A stretch of 64,000 bases of DNA from an uncultured Collinsella sp. (GTDB lineage: Bacteria > Actinomycetota > Coriobacteriia > Coriobacteriales > Coriobacteriaceae), in the NCBI GenBank assembly GCA_900542085.1, contig UQMK01000003.1, forward strand, positions 1 to 64,000, given 5' to 3'. Shown here one piece after another: positions 24,286 to 32,060 of this stretch. Within the stretch, counting starts at the first letter, position 1, and every line of letters starts with the position of its first letter. A model generated the notes under the pieces. That model made no database searches, had not been told where the DNA came from, and worked only from the letters and a program-made list of their open reading frames with translations. Made by a program: the position numbers and the translations under genes.

Positions 24286-25476
24286 ATGGCCAAAGAGAAG
24301 TTTGAGCGCACTAAGCCGCATGTTAACATCGGCACCATTGGTCACGTCGACCACGGCAAGACCACGCTGACCGCCGCCATCACCAAGGTTCTCTCTGAGA
24401 CCGAGGGCTGCAAGGCTGACTTCACTGCGTTCGAGAACATCGACAAGGCTCCCGAGGAGCGCGAGCGCGGCATCACGATCTCCGTCTCCCACGTTGAGTA
24501 CGAGACTGCTGCCCGTCACTACGCTCACGTTGACTGCCCGGGCCACGCTGACTACGTCAAGAACATGATCTCCGGTGCTGCTCAGATGGACGGCGCTATC
24601 CTGGTCATCGCCGCTACCGACGGCCCCATGGCTCAGACTCGCGAGCACATCCTGCTCGCCCGTCAGGTCGGCGTTCCCTACATCGTCGTCTTCCTGAACA
24701 AGTGCGACATGGTCGACGATGACGAGCTCATCGACCTCGTCGAGATGGAGACCCGTGAGCTCCTCTCCGAGTACGATTTCCCCGGCGACGACATCCCCGT
24801 CATCCGTGGTTCCGCTCTGGGCGCTCTCGAGGGCGACGCCAAGTGGATGGACGCCATTCGCGAGCTCATGAAGGCCGTCGACGAGTACATCCCGACGCCT
24901 GCTCGTAACAACGACCTCCCGTTCCTGATGGCCGTTGAGGACGTTATGACCATCTCTGGCCGTGGTACCGTTGCTACCGGCCGTGTCGAGCGCGGTGAGC
25001 TCAAGCTCAACGAGCCCGTCGAGATCGTTGGCATCAAGGATACCCAGAACACCGTCGTTACCGGTATCGAGATGTTCCGTAAGTCCATGGACTTCTGCGA
25101 GGCTGGCGACAACGTCGGTCTGCTGCTCCGCGGCATCAAGCGCGAGGACATCGAGCGTGGCCAGGTTCTCTGCAAGCCCGGTTCGGTTACCCCGCACACC
25201 AAGTTCACCGGCGAGATCTACGTTCTGACCAAGGAGGAGGGCGGCCGTCACACCCCGTTCTTCGATGGTTATCGTCCTCAGTTCTACTTCCGTACCACCG
25301 ACGTTACCGGTACGGTCAAGCTTCCCGAGGGCACCGAGATGGCTATGCCTGGTGACCACATCACCATCGAGGGCGACCTCATTCACCCGATCGCCATGGA
25401 GGAGGGCCTGCGCTTCGCTATCCGCGAGGGTGGCCACACCGTCGGTTCGGGCATCGTCTCCACGATCATTGAGTAA
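24286..25476 (+). CDS. tuf: Translation elongation factor Tu
   Basis: A 396-residue GTPase that delivers aminoacyl-tRNA to the ribosome. G1 GHVDHGKT (residues 19-26), the switch I threonine in RGITI, G3 DCPGHADY, and G4 NKCD are all intact, followed by the two beta-barrels. Codon use is strongly biased to C-ending and GCT/GGT codons, as in highly expressed genes. It has its own AGAGGAGGG ribosome site and ends in a strong terminator. Confidence 0.98.
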   Translation: MAKEKFERTKPHVNIGTIGHVDHGKTTLTAAITKVLSETEGCKADFTAFENIDKAPEERERGITISVSHVEYETAARHYAHVDCPGHADYVKNMISGAAQMDGAILVIAATDGPMAQTREHILLARQVGVPYIVVFLNKCDMVDDDELIDLVEMETRELLSEYDFPGDDIPVIRGSALGALEGDAKWMDAIRELMKAVDEYIPTPARNNDLPFLMAVEDVMTISGRGTVATGRVERGELKLNEPVEIVGIKDTQNTVVTGIEMFRKSMDFCEAGDNVGLLLRGIKREDIERGQVLCKPGSVTPHTKFTGEIYVLTKEEGGRHTPFFDGYRPQFYFRTTDVTGTVKLPEGTEMAMPGDHITIEGDLIHPIAMEEGLRFAIREGGHTVGSGIVSTIIE

Positions 25477-25506
25477 ATTAGCTCTTTGATTTAGCTGACT
25501 TAGAGA

Positions 25507-25540
25507 GAACCCGGCACTTATAGGGTGCCGGGTTCTTTTC
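25507..25540 (+). terminator. Terminator of tuf
   Basis: A near-perfect stem GAACCCGGCAC / GTGCCGGGTTC followed by TTTTC, 30 bases after the stop. Confidence 0.9.
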
Positions 25541-25680
25541 TACGCGGGGCTTATTCCCTGCCGATTGCGCTTCGCTTGCCCTTAAGCCGAGCGTGAGGGA
25601 TCGATTAGATCTCGCTGGCTTCATTGATGTGTTCCAAATATGAATGGATCCAGCGAGAACCAATTGATTCGAGGTTTTCA

Positions 25681-25710
25681 TTGACAGCACTTACGTAGAG
25701 CTGATAAAGT
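25681..25710 (+). promoter_or_regulatory. Promoter of rpmG-tRNA-Trp-secE-nusG
   Basis: A -35 TTGACA (25681-25686) and a -10 TAAAGT (25705-25710) with an 18-base spacer, 45 bases before rpmG. A GATAAA with a 16-base spacer is an alternative -10. Confidence 0.55.
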
Positions 25711-25755
25711 ACCAATTCGTGCCCGTACGGGGCGGAAATGAAAGGTTCAGGATAA

Positions 25756-25905
25756 ATGCGTACTCTAGTTACTCTTGCGTGCACTGAGTGCAAGCGCCGC
25801 AACTATACGACCACCAAGAACAAGTCGAACATGCCTGATCGTATGGAGATCAAGAAGTATTGCCCCTGGTGCCGTCACCACACGCTGCACAAAGAGACTC
25901 GCTAG
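25756..25905 (+). CDS. rpmG: 50S ribosomal protein L33
   Basis: A 49-residue ribosomal protein with both zinc-knuckle pairs, CTEC (Cys9, Cys12) and CPWC (Cys36, Cys39), so it is the zinc-containing form. The sequence begins MRTLVTLACTECKRRNYTT and ends HKETR. It is the first gene of the secE-nusG operon, and tRNA-Trp follows 13 bases later. Confidence 0.96.
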   Translation: MRTLVTLACTECKRRNYTTTKNKSNMPDRMEIKKYCPWCRHHTLHKETR

Positions 25906-25918
25906 TCTCTAGTCACAT

Positions 25919-25994
25919 ACGCCAGTAGTTCAATTGGTAGAGCATCGGTCTCCAAAACCGAGTGTTGAGGGTTCGAGTCCTTCCTGGCGTGCCA
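25919..25994 (+). tRNA. tRNA-Trp (anticodon CCA)
   Basis: 76 bases. The acceptor ACGCCAG pairs with CTGGCGT, the anticodon loop CTCCAAA gives CCA, and the 3' CCA is encoded. It lies between rpmG and secE, a common order in Gram-positive genomes. Confidence 0.95.
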
Positions 25995-26070
25995 GTCATT
26001 ATTCCGTAAGCTCCCAATTGGGGGCTTACGGTTTACTCATGTATAAGCGCATTGCGCGGAGGTAACCCAA

Positions 26071-26409
26071 ATGGCCAACAAGAAGAACAAGAAGAAGGCT
26101 CAGCAGCCGGCACCTGCCAACAACGCTGCCGCCAACTCCAAGGTTGAGGCCAAGAAGGCCGTTGCCAAGAAGAACGAGAAGGCTGCGAAGTCCAAGAAGA
26201 ACGAGAAGCCTGGTTTCTTCGCCCGCACCAAGAAGTATTTCGCTTCGGTGAAGTCCGAGATGAAGCGTGTCACGTGGCCCGATAAGAAGGAGCTCGTGAA
26301 CTACTCGGTCGTCGTTTGCGCTTCTCTGATCGTCGTCGGCGTCGTCATCGCTCTGTTCGATGCTGGCTTTGGCGAGGCTCTTGCTCTGTTCTCCGGATTG
26401 AGGGGCTAA
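26071..26409 (+). CDS. secE: Preprotein translocase subunit SecE
   Basis: A 112-residue single-span SecE. A long Lys/Ala-rich cytosolic N-terminus (residues 1-50) leads to the amphipathic helix FASVKSEMKRVTWPDKKEL, the family hallmark, and one membrane helix (~80-100). It clamps SecY in the Sec channel. nusG follows after 3 bases. Confidence 0.95.
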   Translation: MANKKNKKKAQQPAPANNAAANSKVEAKKAVAKKNEKAAKSKKNEKPGFFARTKKYFASVKSEMKRVTWPDKKELVNYSVVVCASLIVVGVVIALFDAGFGEALALFSGLRG

Positions 26410-26412
26410 ACC

Positions 26413-26949
26413 ATGTCTAAGCGTTGGTACGTCGTTCACACTTACTCTGGATACGAGAACCGTGTTAAGTCCGATCTCGAGCATCGCATCGAGACCATGG
26501 GCATGCAGGACCGTATCTTTGATATCGAGATTCCTATGGAGCGCGTCACCGAGATCAAAGAGGGTGGCAAGCGCGAGACCAAGGATTCCAAGATTTTCCC
26601 GGGTTATGTCCTGGTTCGCATGGAGATGGATGACGATGCTTGGACGTGTGTTCGCAACACGCCCGGCGTCACCGGTTTCCTGGGCGGCAATGGCAAACCC
26701 GCTCCGCTTTCCCGCGACGAGTACAATAAGATGACTCGTCGTCCCGGTAAGGGCGATTCGCCCAAGCGTACGTCGGTTGATATTGAGGTCGGTACGTCCG
26801 TCCGCGTCACCGATGGCCCGCTTACCGACTTTGATGGCAAGGTCTCCGAGGTTAACACCGAGGCAGGCAAGCTCAAGGTCACGCTGATGATCTTTGGCCG
26901 CGAGACGCCGGTCGAGCTCGACTTTAACCAGGTCGCCGTCATCGCTTAA
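26413..26949 (+). CDS. nusG: Transcription termination/antitermination factor NusG
   Basis: A 178-residue protein with the NGN domain (RWYVVHTYSGYENRVKSDLE; FPGYVLVRMEM) and a C-terminal KOW domain (GTSVRVTDGPLTDFDGKVSEV). It binds RNA polymerase and links transcription to translation. It is in the canonical secE-nusG-rplK order. Confidence 0.97.
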   Translation: MSKRWYVVHTYSGYENRVKSDLEHRIETMGMQDRIFDIEIPMERVTEIKEGGKRETKDSKIFPGYVLVRMEMDDDAWTCVRNTPGVTGFLGGNGKPAPLSRDEYNKMTRRPGKGDSPKRTSVDIEVGTSVRVTDGPLTDFDGKVSEVNTEAGKLKVTLMIFGRETPVELDFNQVAVIA

Positions 26950-27069
26950 GTTTTCGTCCGTTCGCGCGAGCGTGCTTCTTCTGTGACTGCTCATCTCAGG
27001 AGTGCTTCTAACACGTGCGTGCTTACGATATAGCAAGTACTTCACACTCGTGATTCGAAAGGAATGACC

Positions 27070-27498
27070 ATGGCTGAGAAGAAGGTTACCAACGTTATTA
27101 AGCTCCAGATTCCTGCTGGTGCAGCTAACCCCGCTCCTCCCGTCGGCCCTGCCTTGGGCGCTGCTGGCGTGAACATCATGCAGTTCTGCCAGGCCTTTAA
27201 CGCCGAGACGCAGGACAAGAAGGGCGACATCATCCCCGTTGAGATCACTGTCTACGAGGATAAGTCCTTCTCCTTCATCACCAAGACCCCGCCGGCGGCT
27301 CACCTCATCAAGAAGGAGCTGAACCTCAAGTCTGGTTCCGCTAAGCCCCAGGCCGACAAGGTTGGTCAGCTCTCCCAGGAGCAGCTCACCAAGATCGCCG
27401 AGATCAAGATGCCGGACCTCAATGCCAACGACATTGACGCCGCCAAGAAGATCATCGCCGGTACCGCCCGTTCCATGGGCGTCACCATCGCTGAGTAG
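27070..27498 (+). CDS. rplK: 50S ribosomal protein L11
   Basis: A 142-residue protein, MAEKKVTNVIKLQIPAGAAN, with the PPVGPALGAAGVNIMQFC region that binds the GTPase centre of 23S rRNA. ATG 27070 is better placed than 27064 relative to GAAAGGA. It is transcribed with rplA, but rplJL are 22 kb away. Confidence 0.97.
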   Translation: MAEKKVTNVIKLQIPAGAANPAPPVGPALGAAGVNIMQFCQAFNAETQDKKGDIIPVEITVYEDKSFSFITKTPPAAHLIKKELNLKSGSAKPQADKVGQLSQEQLTKIAEIKMPDLNANDIDAAKKIIAGTARSMGVTIAE

Positions 27499-27514
27499 CG
27501 ATTTCTTTAGGTGA

Positions 27515-27543
27515 CGACGGGTGCTCCAACCGGGGCGCCCGTT
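27515..27543 (+). promoter_or_regulatory. Hairpin in the rplK-rplA spacer
   Basis: ACGGGTGCTCC and GGGGCGCCCGT form a stem with G-U pairs and no T-tract. It may be an attenuator or a site for L1 autoregulation; the L1-binding consensus was not verified. Confidence 0.35.
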
Positions 27544-27615
27544 AAATGTGTGCAATAGGGCACACGATACGATGTGGGAGGGCTCGCGCCCGTTTAACCA
27601 CAGGAGGTAATGCAC

Positions 27616-28323
27616 ATGGCTAAGCATGGTAAGAGCTATAACGCCGCTGCCGAGAAGATCGACCGCGCCACGCTCTACACCCCCCTTCAGGCTGCCAAGC
27701 TCATCAAGGAGCTCGACACCGCCAAGTTCGACGAGACCGTCGAGGCCCACTTCCGTCTGGGCGTCGATACTCGTAAGGCCGACCAGAACATCCGCGGTTC
27801 CATCTCCCTGCCCCACGGTACCGGCAAGACCATTCGTGTTGCCGTCTTCGCCGAGGGCGAGAAGGCCCGCGAGGCCGAGGCTGCCGGCGCCGACATCATC
27901 GGTTCCGACGAGCTCGTCGCCCAGATCCAGAAGGGCGAGATCAACTTCGACGCCGCTATCGCTACGCCGAACATGATGGCCAAGGTTGGCCGCATCGGTA
28001 AGATCCTTGGTCCCCGTGGCCTCATGCCGAACCCTAAGCTCGGCACCGTGACCATGGACGTCGCCAAGATGGTCTCCGAGCTCAAGGCCGGTCGCGTTGA
28101 GTATCGCGCCGACCGCTACGGCATCTGCCACGTGCCCCTGGGCAAGAAGTCCTTCTCCGAGCAGCAGCTCGTCGAGAACTACGCTGCCCTGTACACCGAG
28201 ATCCTGCGCGTCAAGCCCGCTTCTGCTAAGGGCAAGTACGTTAAGTCCATCTCCGTGTCTTCCACCATGGGCCCTGGCATCAAGGTTGATCCCGCTATCC
28301 AGCGCGACTTCCTGGCTGAGTAA
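27616..28323 (+). CDS. rplA: 50S ribosomal protein L1
   Basis: A 235-residue protein with the two-domain L1 pattern (FDETVEAHFRLGVDTRKADQ; PHGTGKTIRVAVFAEG; ATPNMMAKVGRIGKILGPRG). ATG 27616 has AGGAGG 8 bases ahead; ATG 27610 is too close. It forms the L1 stalk and often represses its own operon. Confidence 0.97.
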   Translation: MAKHGKSYNAAAEKIDRATLYTPLQAAKLIKELDTAKFDETVEAHFRLGVDTRKADQNIRGSISLPHGTGKTIRVAVFAEGEKAREAEAAGADIIGSDELVAQIQKGEINFDAAIATPNMMAKVGRIGKILGPRGLMPNPKLGTVTMDVAKMVSELKAGRVEYRADRYGICHVPLGKKSFSEQQLVENYAALYTEILRVKPASAKGKYVKSISVSSTMGPGIKVDPAIQRDFLAE

Positions 28324-28360
28324 CTTTTAGTTACTGCCTGAGCAAAGCAAGCATTGCTAA

Positions 28361-28400
28361 AGAAACCCGGTTCTGTCTCGTGCAGGACCGGGTTTCTTGC
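28361..28400 (+). terminator. Terminator of rplK-rplA
   Basis: A stem AGAAACCCGGTTCTG / CAGGACCGGGTTTCT 38 bases after the rplA stop. Confidence 0.85.
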
Positions 28401-28411
28401 TATCGCGTCAA

Positions 28412-28450
28412 AACCACCTTAAAGGGGACAGTGTCCCCTTTAAGGTGGTT
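28412..28450 (-). terminator. 39-bp perfect palindromic terminator (AACCACC family)
   Basis: Two perfect 19-base arms around a single base. Read on the minus strand, it begins with the last two bases of the metallophosphoesterase TAA stop and ends GGTGGTTTTG. It belongs to the same family as the elements at 31129 and 34111. Confidence 0.75.
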
Positions 28451-29159
28451 ACCAGGGTGTTCTAGCGGTTGAGGACTCGATAGCCTCGTGGCGCTTGAGT
28501 TCGCGACGCATGGTTTGCGAATTGAGCCAGGCTGCCTGCCAGCCACGGATGGGGTAGCGCTCTTCGTCCAGCTCAAACTGCGTATAGCCGCAGGCGTTGA
28601 TGATCGTTGCCCCGCATGCGTGCTGACGTTCGCGTTGAAAGTCGCGACCATAGCATTGGTGCACATGCCCGTGCACCATGTAGTCGGGATTCCAGGACTC
28701 GAGCGCTGTGTTAAAGCATTCGAATCCTCGATGCGGCAGATCGTCCAGATCGCCCACGCCGGCGGCGGGCGCATGGGTGAGCAAGATGTCGCAGCCACCG
28801 ACCATCCTCACTTTACGAGACAGCTTGCGCACGCGCTTGTCCATCTCGCGCTCGGTGTACATGTTGGCGCCATCTCGATAGCGCATGGAGCCGCCAAGGC
28901 CTGCAATGCGGACGCCGCGGTACACGTAGACAGCGTCTTCGACACAGATGCAGCCACCTGGTGCATGACGCGCATAGCGGTCATCGTGATTACCTCGCAC
29001 GTAGATGAGCGGTCTGTTGATGACCGTGACCAAAAACTCAAGATAGTCCGGGTCCAGATCGCCGGCGGACAAAATCAGGTCGACACCCTCAAAGCGTTCT
29101 TTGCGAAAGCACTCCCAAAGGCATCGTTCTTCGGTATCGGCTATGGCAAGGATTTTCAT
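28449..29159 (-). CDS. Calcineurin-like metallophosphoesterase
   Basis: A 236-residue phosphoesterase with the five metal-binding motifs in order: a degenerate first block IADTEE, AGDLD, GNHDD, THAP and HGHVHQ. The leading D-x-H is replaced by D-T-E, which may affect one metal ligand. The substrate is unknown. Its ATG overlaps the stop of the BMP-type gene (ATGA), so the two proteins are probably made together. Confidence 0.8.
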   Translation of the reverse strand: MKILAIADTEERCLWECFRKERFEGVDLILSAGDLDPDYLEFLVTVINRPLIYVRGNHDDRYARHAPGGCICVEDAVYVYRGVRIAGLGGSMRYRDGANMYTEREMDKRVRKLSRKVRMVGGCDILLTHAPAAGVGDLDDLPHRGFECFNTALESWNPDYMVHGHVHQCYGRDFQRERQHACGATIINACGYTQFELDEERYPIRGWQAAWLNSQTMRRELKRHEAIESSTARTPW

Positions 29160-31072
29160 AGGGCGCGGACCTTCGGCTCATCGTCGGGCTGCGGAATGGT
29201 GCCCACCACGTTGTCTGCCAGCCAGTCCATCTCGACGATTTGCGTGCTCGGCAGTGGGGGAAAGCCTTCGATCTGCACCACGCCGTCTTGGCTATGGAGC
29301 TCGCCGCCAAATGGATTGATGGAGCCCTCGACAATGCCATTGCGCAGTAGCTGAACGAGCTTGCGCGTCTGATAGGGCAGGCCTGGAGCGTAGCGAATAT
29401 CGATAACGCCCGAACTCATGCCATACCAGTAGTTGACGGCGCGAACCTGGCTGTCGTCACTGGTCTCATCCCAGGTGCCATGCAGCAGGCTTCGCACGAT
29501 AAGCTCGTAGTATCGGCCCCAGTTCCATACCGGCATGGCAATGCCGGCAACCTTGCCATCGACCAAGCGGTGGAGTCCGTAGGCCGTGGGGTCTTCGAGC
29601 GGCTTTGACATGTCGGCGCCGGACATGACGCTTACACCTTCGCGGCGCATGGCCTCGGCAAGGCCACCGGCGGGCACATCGCCCCAGGTCAGGATAATTT
29701 GCACACGGGGGTCGAGTAGCGAAGCTCCAATCGCAAAGGCGTTGATCTCGCTGAGTGCGCCCGAGGCGAAGACCGACGCGTGGTAACCGATGCGGTGATT
29801 GTCCGCCATGCTGGCGGCAAGGGCGCCCAGGAGGAACTTGGCCTCGTACATCTTGCCAAAGTACGAACGGACGCTTTGATGGGGAAGGCCGATAGAGCAG
29901 TTGAGGAACCGAACCTGGGGATACTCAACGGCAGCCCTGAGCGTGTATTCCATCAGGCGGTGCGAGGTCGAGAAGATGACGCTGTCTCCATGTTTGACAG
30001 CCGTTTCCACGGCGGCGTAGAACACGTCCGGATCGTGGCAGTCCTCGAACGCCTCGGTGCGCACGATACCGCCAAAGTGCTCATCGAGATACTGACGCCC
30101 TTGGTCGTGCAGGCTGTCCCAGCTCGACGTCGCACAGGGGAACTCATGGATAAAGGCGATTCGCAGGGGATTGGCCGCCGAATAGACGGTCTTGCCCATA
30201 AAGAAGTTGAGCACGCCGGAGGTGGACTTGGCGGGCGACTCTTCCTCATCGACGCTCGGTGCTTCGACAAGATCGACCTTGTCCTCGTTATTTTTGCCGG
30301 CAATGACCAGCTCACGCCAAATCTTACACAGGCGGTTTACGACGATATCCGTCGGCGTATCCAGCAGGCGGTCCTGGTTGTACACATTGAGGTAGACGAG
30401 CATGGCGTCTGCGGGCGTAATGTCCAGGTGGTCGCCGCCCGCGCGAAGGTAGGCGCGCTTAAAGAGTAGGAAGGTGTGGCGCAGGTAGTCGACCTTTTTC
30501 TGCGGCCATTTTTCGATAAGGTCCTGACCGAGCATCTTGGCGAGCGTCTCGTAGCTTCCCTCGCGCGACAACTCGATCTCGTATAGGGGGCAGACGCGCC
30601 AAAACGCGCAGAACTCACCGTACAGGCGGCTTTCGACGGAATCCCATGTGCCGGGGTAGAGACGGGTGACCTTGGCCGAAACCGTCGGGGCGTCCAGGAA
30701 TTTGAGGACACTGACGCGCTTGTTGCCCTCTTGGACGTAAAACCGATGCATGAACTCGGTGACGATGACGGGATCGCGATAGCCCTCGGTCACCTGGATG
30801 TCGTAGAGGTTGGACCACTTGCGGGCGAACTCTGTGCTAAACGGCAGCAAGGGCATAAAGTTGCATGAAAAGGCCGACTGACGGCCCTTGGTAACCGTGC
30901 CGACGACCATTTCGAGCGGAATGTCTCTCAGGCCGACATTCTCTCGCTGGCCCAAGGGGAGCTGGGCAACCAAGCTATCGAGGTCCGTAAGGTACGGATG
31001 CTCGCTTTGACTAATGGCGCGTCGACGTCCTTGCTCGCCGCGCTTGCGTGCTTGACGATAGGCCTCTTCCAT
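29156..31072 (-). CDS. BMP-family (PnrA-like) substrate-binding domain protein with ParB-like N-terminal region
   Basis: A 638-residue protein. The N-terminal ~270 residues contain a ParB/sulfiredoxin-like patch (FYVQEGNKRVSVLKFLDAP) and a helical segment. From residue ~300 a periplasmic-binding-protein fold of the BMP/PnrA type follows (LRIAFIHEFPCATSSWDSLH; HDQGRQYLDEHFGG; NHRIGYHASVF). It has no signal peptide or lipobox, so it should be cytosolic and may act as a nucleoside sensor rather than a transporter part. Operon with the phosphoesterase. Confidence 0.7.
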   Translation of the reverse strand: MEEAYRQARKRGEQGRRRAISQSEHPYLTDLDSLVAQLPLGQRENVGLRDIPLEMVVGTVTKGRQSAFSCNFMPLLPFSTEFARKWSNLYDIQVTEGYRDPVIVTEFMHRFYVQEGNKRVSVLKFLDAPTVSAKVTRLYPGTWDSVESRLYGEFCAFWRVCPLYEIELSREGSYETLAKMLGQDLIEKWPQKKVDYLRHTFLLFKRAYLRAGGDHLDITPADAMLVYLNVYNQDRLLDTPTDIVVNRLCKIWRELVIAGKNNEDKVDLVEAPSVDEEESPAKSTSGVLNFFMGKTVYSAANPLRIAFIHEFPCATSSWDSLHDQGRQYLDEHFGGIVRTEAFEDCHDPDVFYAAVETAVKHGDSVIFSTSHRLMEYTLRAAVEYPQVRFLNCSIGLPHQSVRSYFGKMYEAKFLLGALAASMADNHRIGYHASVFASGALSEINAFAIGASLLDPRVQIILTWGDVPAGGLAEAMRREGVSVMSGADMSKPLEDPTAYGLHRLVDGKVAGIAMPVWNWGRYYELIVRSLLHGTWDETSDDSQVRAVNYWYGMSSGVIDIRYAPGLPYQTRKLVQLLRNGIVEGSINPFGGELHSQDGVVQIEGFPPLPSTQIVEMDWLADNVVGTIPQPDDEPKVRAL

Positions 31073-31128
31073 AGTTTTGCTCCCTTAGTCGTTTAAACAA
31101 CTATATGAACTATGGTACCACGAATGAA

Positions 31129-31165
31129 AACCACCACAAAGGTGCCTGTCCCCTTTGTGGTGGTT
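31129..31165 (-). terminator. 37-bp palindromic terminator, copy 2
   Basis: 14-base perfect arms AACCACCACAAAGG / CCTTTGTGGTGGTT around a 9-base loop. Its minus-strand beginning is the end of the mscS TAA stop, and its end is GGTGGTTTTC. It is identical over 37 bp to the copy at 34111-34147. Confidence 0.75.
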
Positions 31166-31932
31166 TAGGCGATGATGGGGGCGATGGCGCGAATGCAGGC
31201 GTCGGCCGCCGTGAAAGTGGTGCTGTCGTCGCTGACGATAAAGATGATCTTGCCCTTAATGCCAAAGTCGCCGATCTCGCTAAAGAGCACGTAGGGCTCC
31301 TTGTCAAAGCCCGAGATGGGTGAGACGGCCGTTTTGGTGGCGCTGACGAGCTCGTCTGCTAGCACATCGAGCGATGCCCATTTGGAGGGGTCTTTGACCG
31401 CGACGGGGACGGCCACGCGCCCAAAGGGCATCAAATGCACGAGTGTGTTCTTGGAAATGTTGGAGTTGGGGACGATGACGGTCTGCCCGCAGGCATCTTC
31501 GATTGTCGTGTGGCGCCAAGTGATGTCCTGGACCACGCCCGACACGCCGCCGACCTCGATATTGTCGCCGGGCTTGATAATGCCCATAAAGGTCACCTGC
31601 ATGCCGCCGATAAGGTTCGACAGCGTGTCCTGAAAGCCCAGCGAGATGGCGATGCCGCCGACGCCAAGAGCGGCGACGAGCGCGTTTGCGTTAATGCCAA
31701 AGCAGTTGTCGAGGATAAAGCTGCCGCCGATCACCCAGATGACGGCGCGCGCGATATTGATGAAGATACTCGATGCCGGAAGCGGGTTATCGTCGCGGTT
31801 GAGTAGGTGACGCAGAGTCTTGGATGCGACCTTGGCGGCGACGGCGGTGCCTATCGCCAAGATGACGGCCCAGATGATGTTGTGGACCCACCGTTGCTCA
31901 AAGAAATGAAGAATCGGCTCAAACAATTCCAT
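31165..31932 (-). CDS. mscS: Small-conductance mechanosensitive channel, MscS family
   Basis: A 255-residue channel protein with three N-terminal membrane segments. The pore helix is Gly/Ala-rich (ALVAALGVGGIAISLGFQDT) and is followed by the beta domain (GIIKPGDNIEVGGVSGVVQDI; VPNSNISKNTLVH). It releases solutes on hypo-osmotic shock. It is a single gene between two intergenic hairpins. Confidence 0.9.
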   Translation of the reverse strand: MELFEPILHFFEQRWVHNIIWAVILAIGTAVAAKVASKTLRHLLNRDDNPLPASSIFINIARAVIWVIGGSFILDNCFGINANALVAALGVGGIAISLGFQDTLSNLIGGMQVTFMGIIKPGDNIEVGGVSGVVQDITWRHTTIEDACGQTVIVPNSNISKNTLVHLMPFGRVAVPVAVKDPSKWASLDVLADELVSATKTAVSPISGFDKEPYVLFSEIGDFGIKGKIIFIVSDDSTTFTAADACIRAIAPIIA

Positions 31933-31975
31933 GTAGGGAAAACCTCCTAATGATCATTCAACCATGATACCCACC

Positions 31976-32008
31976 AAAAAGCCCGTCCGATCACATCGGA
32001 CGGGCTTC
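31976..32008 (-). terminator. Terminator of the 5'-nucleotidase gene
   Basis: A 13-bp stem AAGCCCGTCCGAT / ATCGGACGGGCTT followed on the minus strand by TTTTGG, 53 bases past the stop. Confidence 0.85.
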
Positions 32009-32060
32009 TGTGCTCGATATAAGGTTTGCACGGAGGGGCTGCAAGGCCCGGCGGTGTAGC

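Noticed and set aside
26026..28131. A 701-codon minus-strand frame opposite secE-nusG-rplK-rplA
   Set aside because: Antisense shadow across four well-supported genes and intergenic hairpins.
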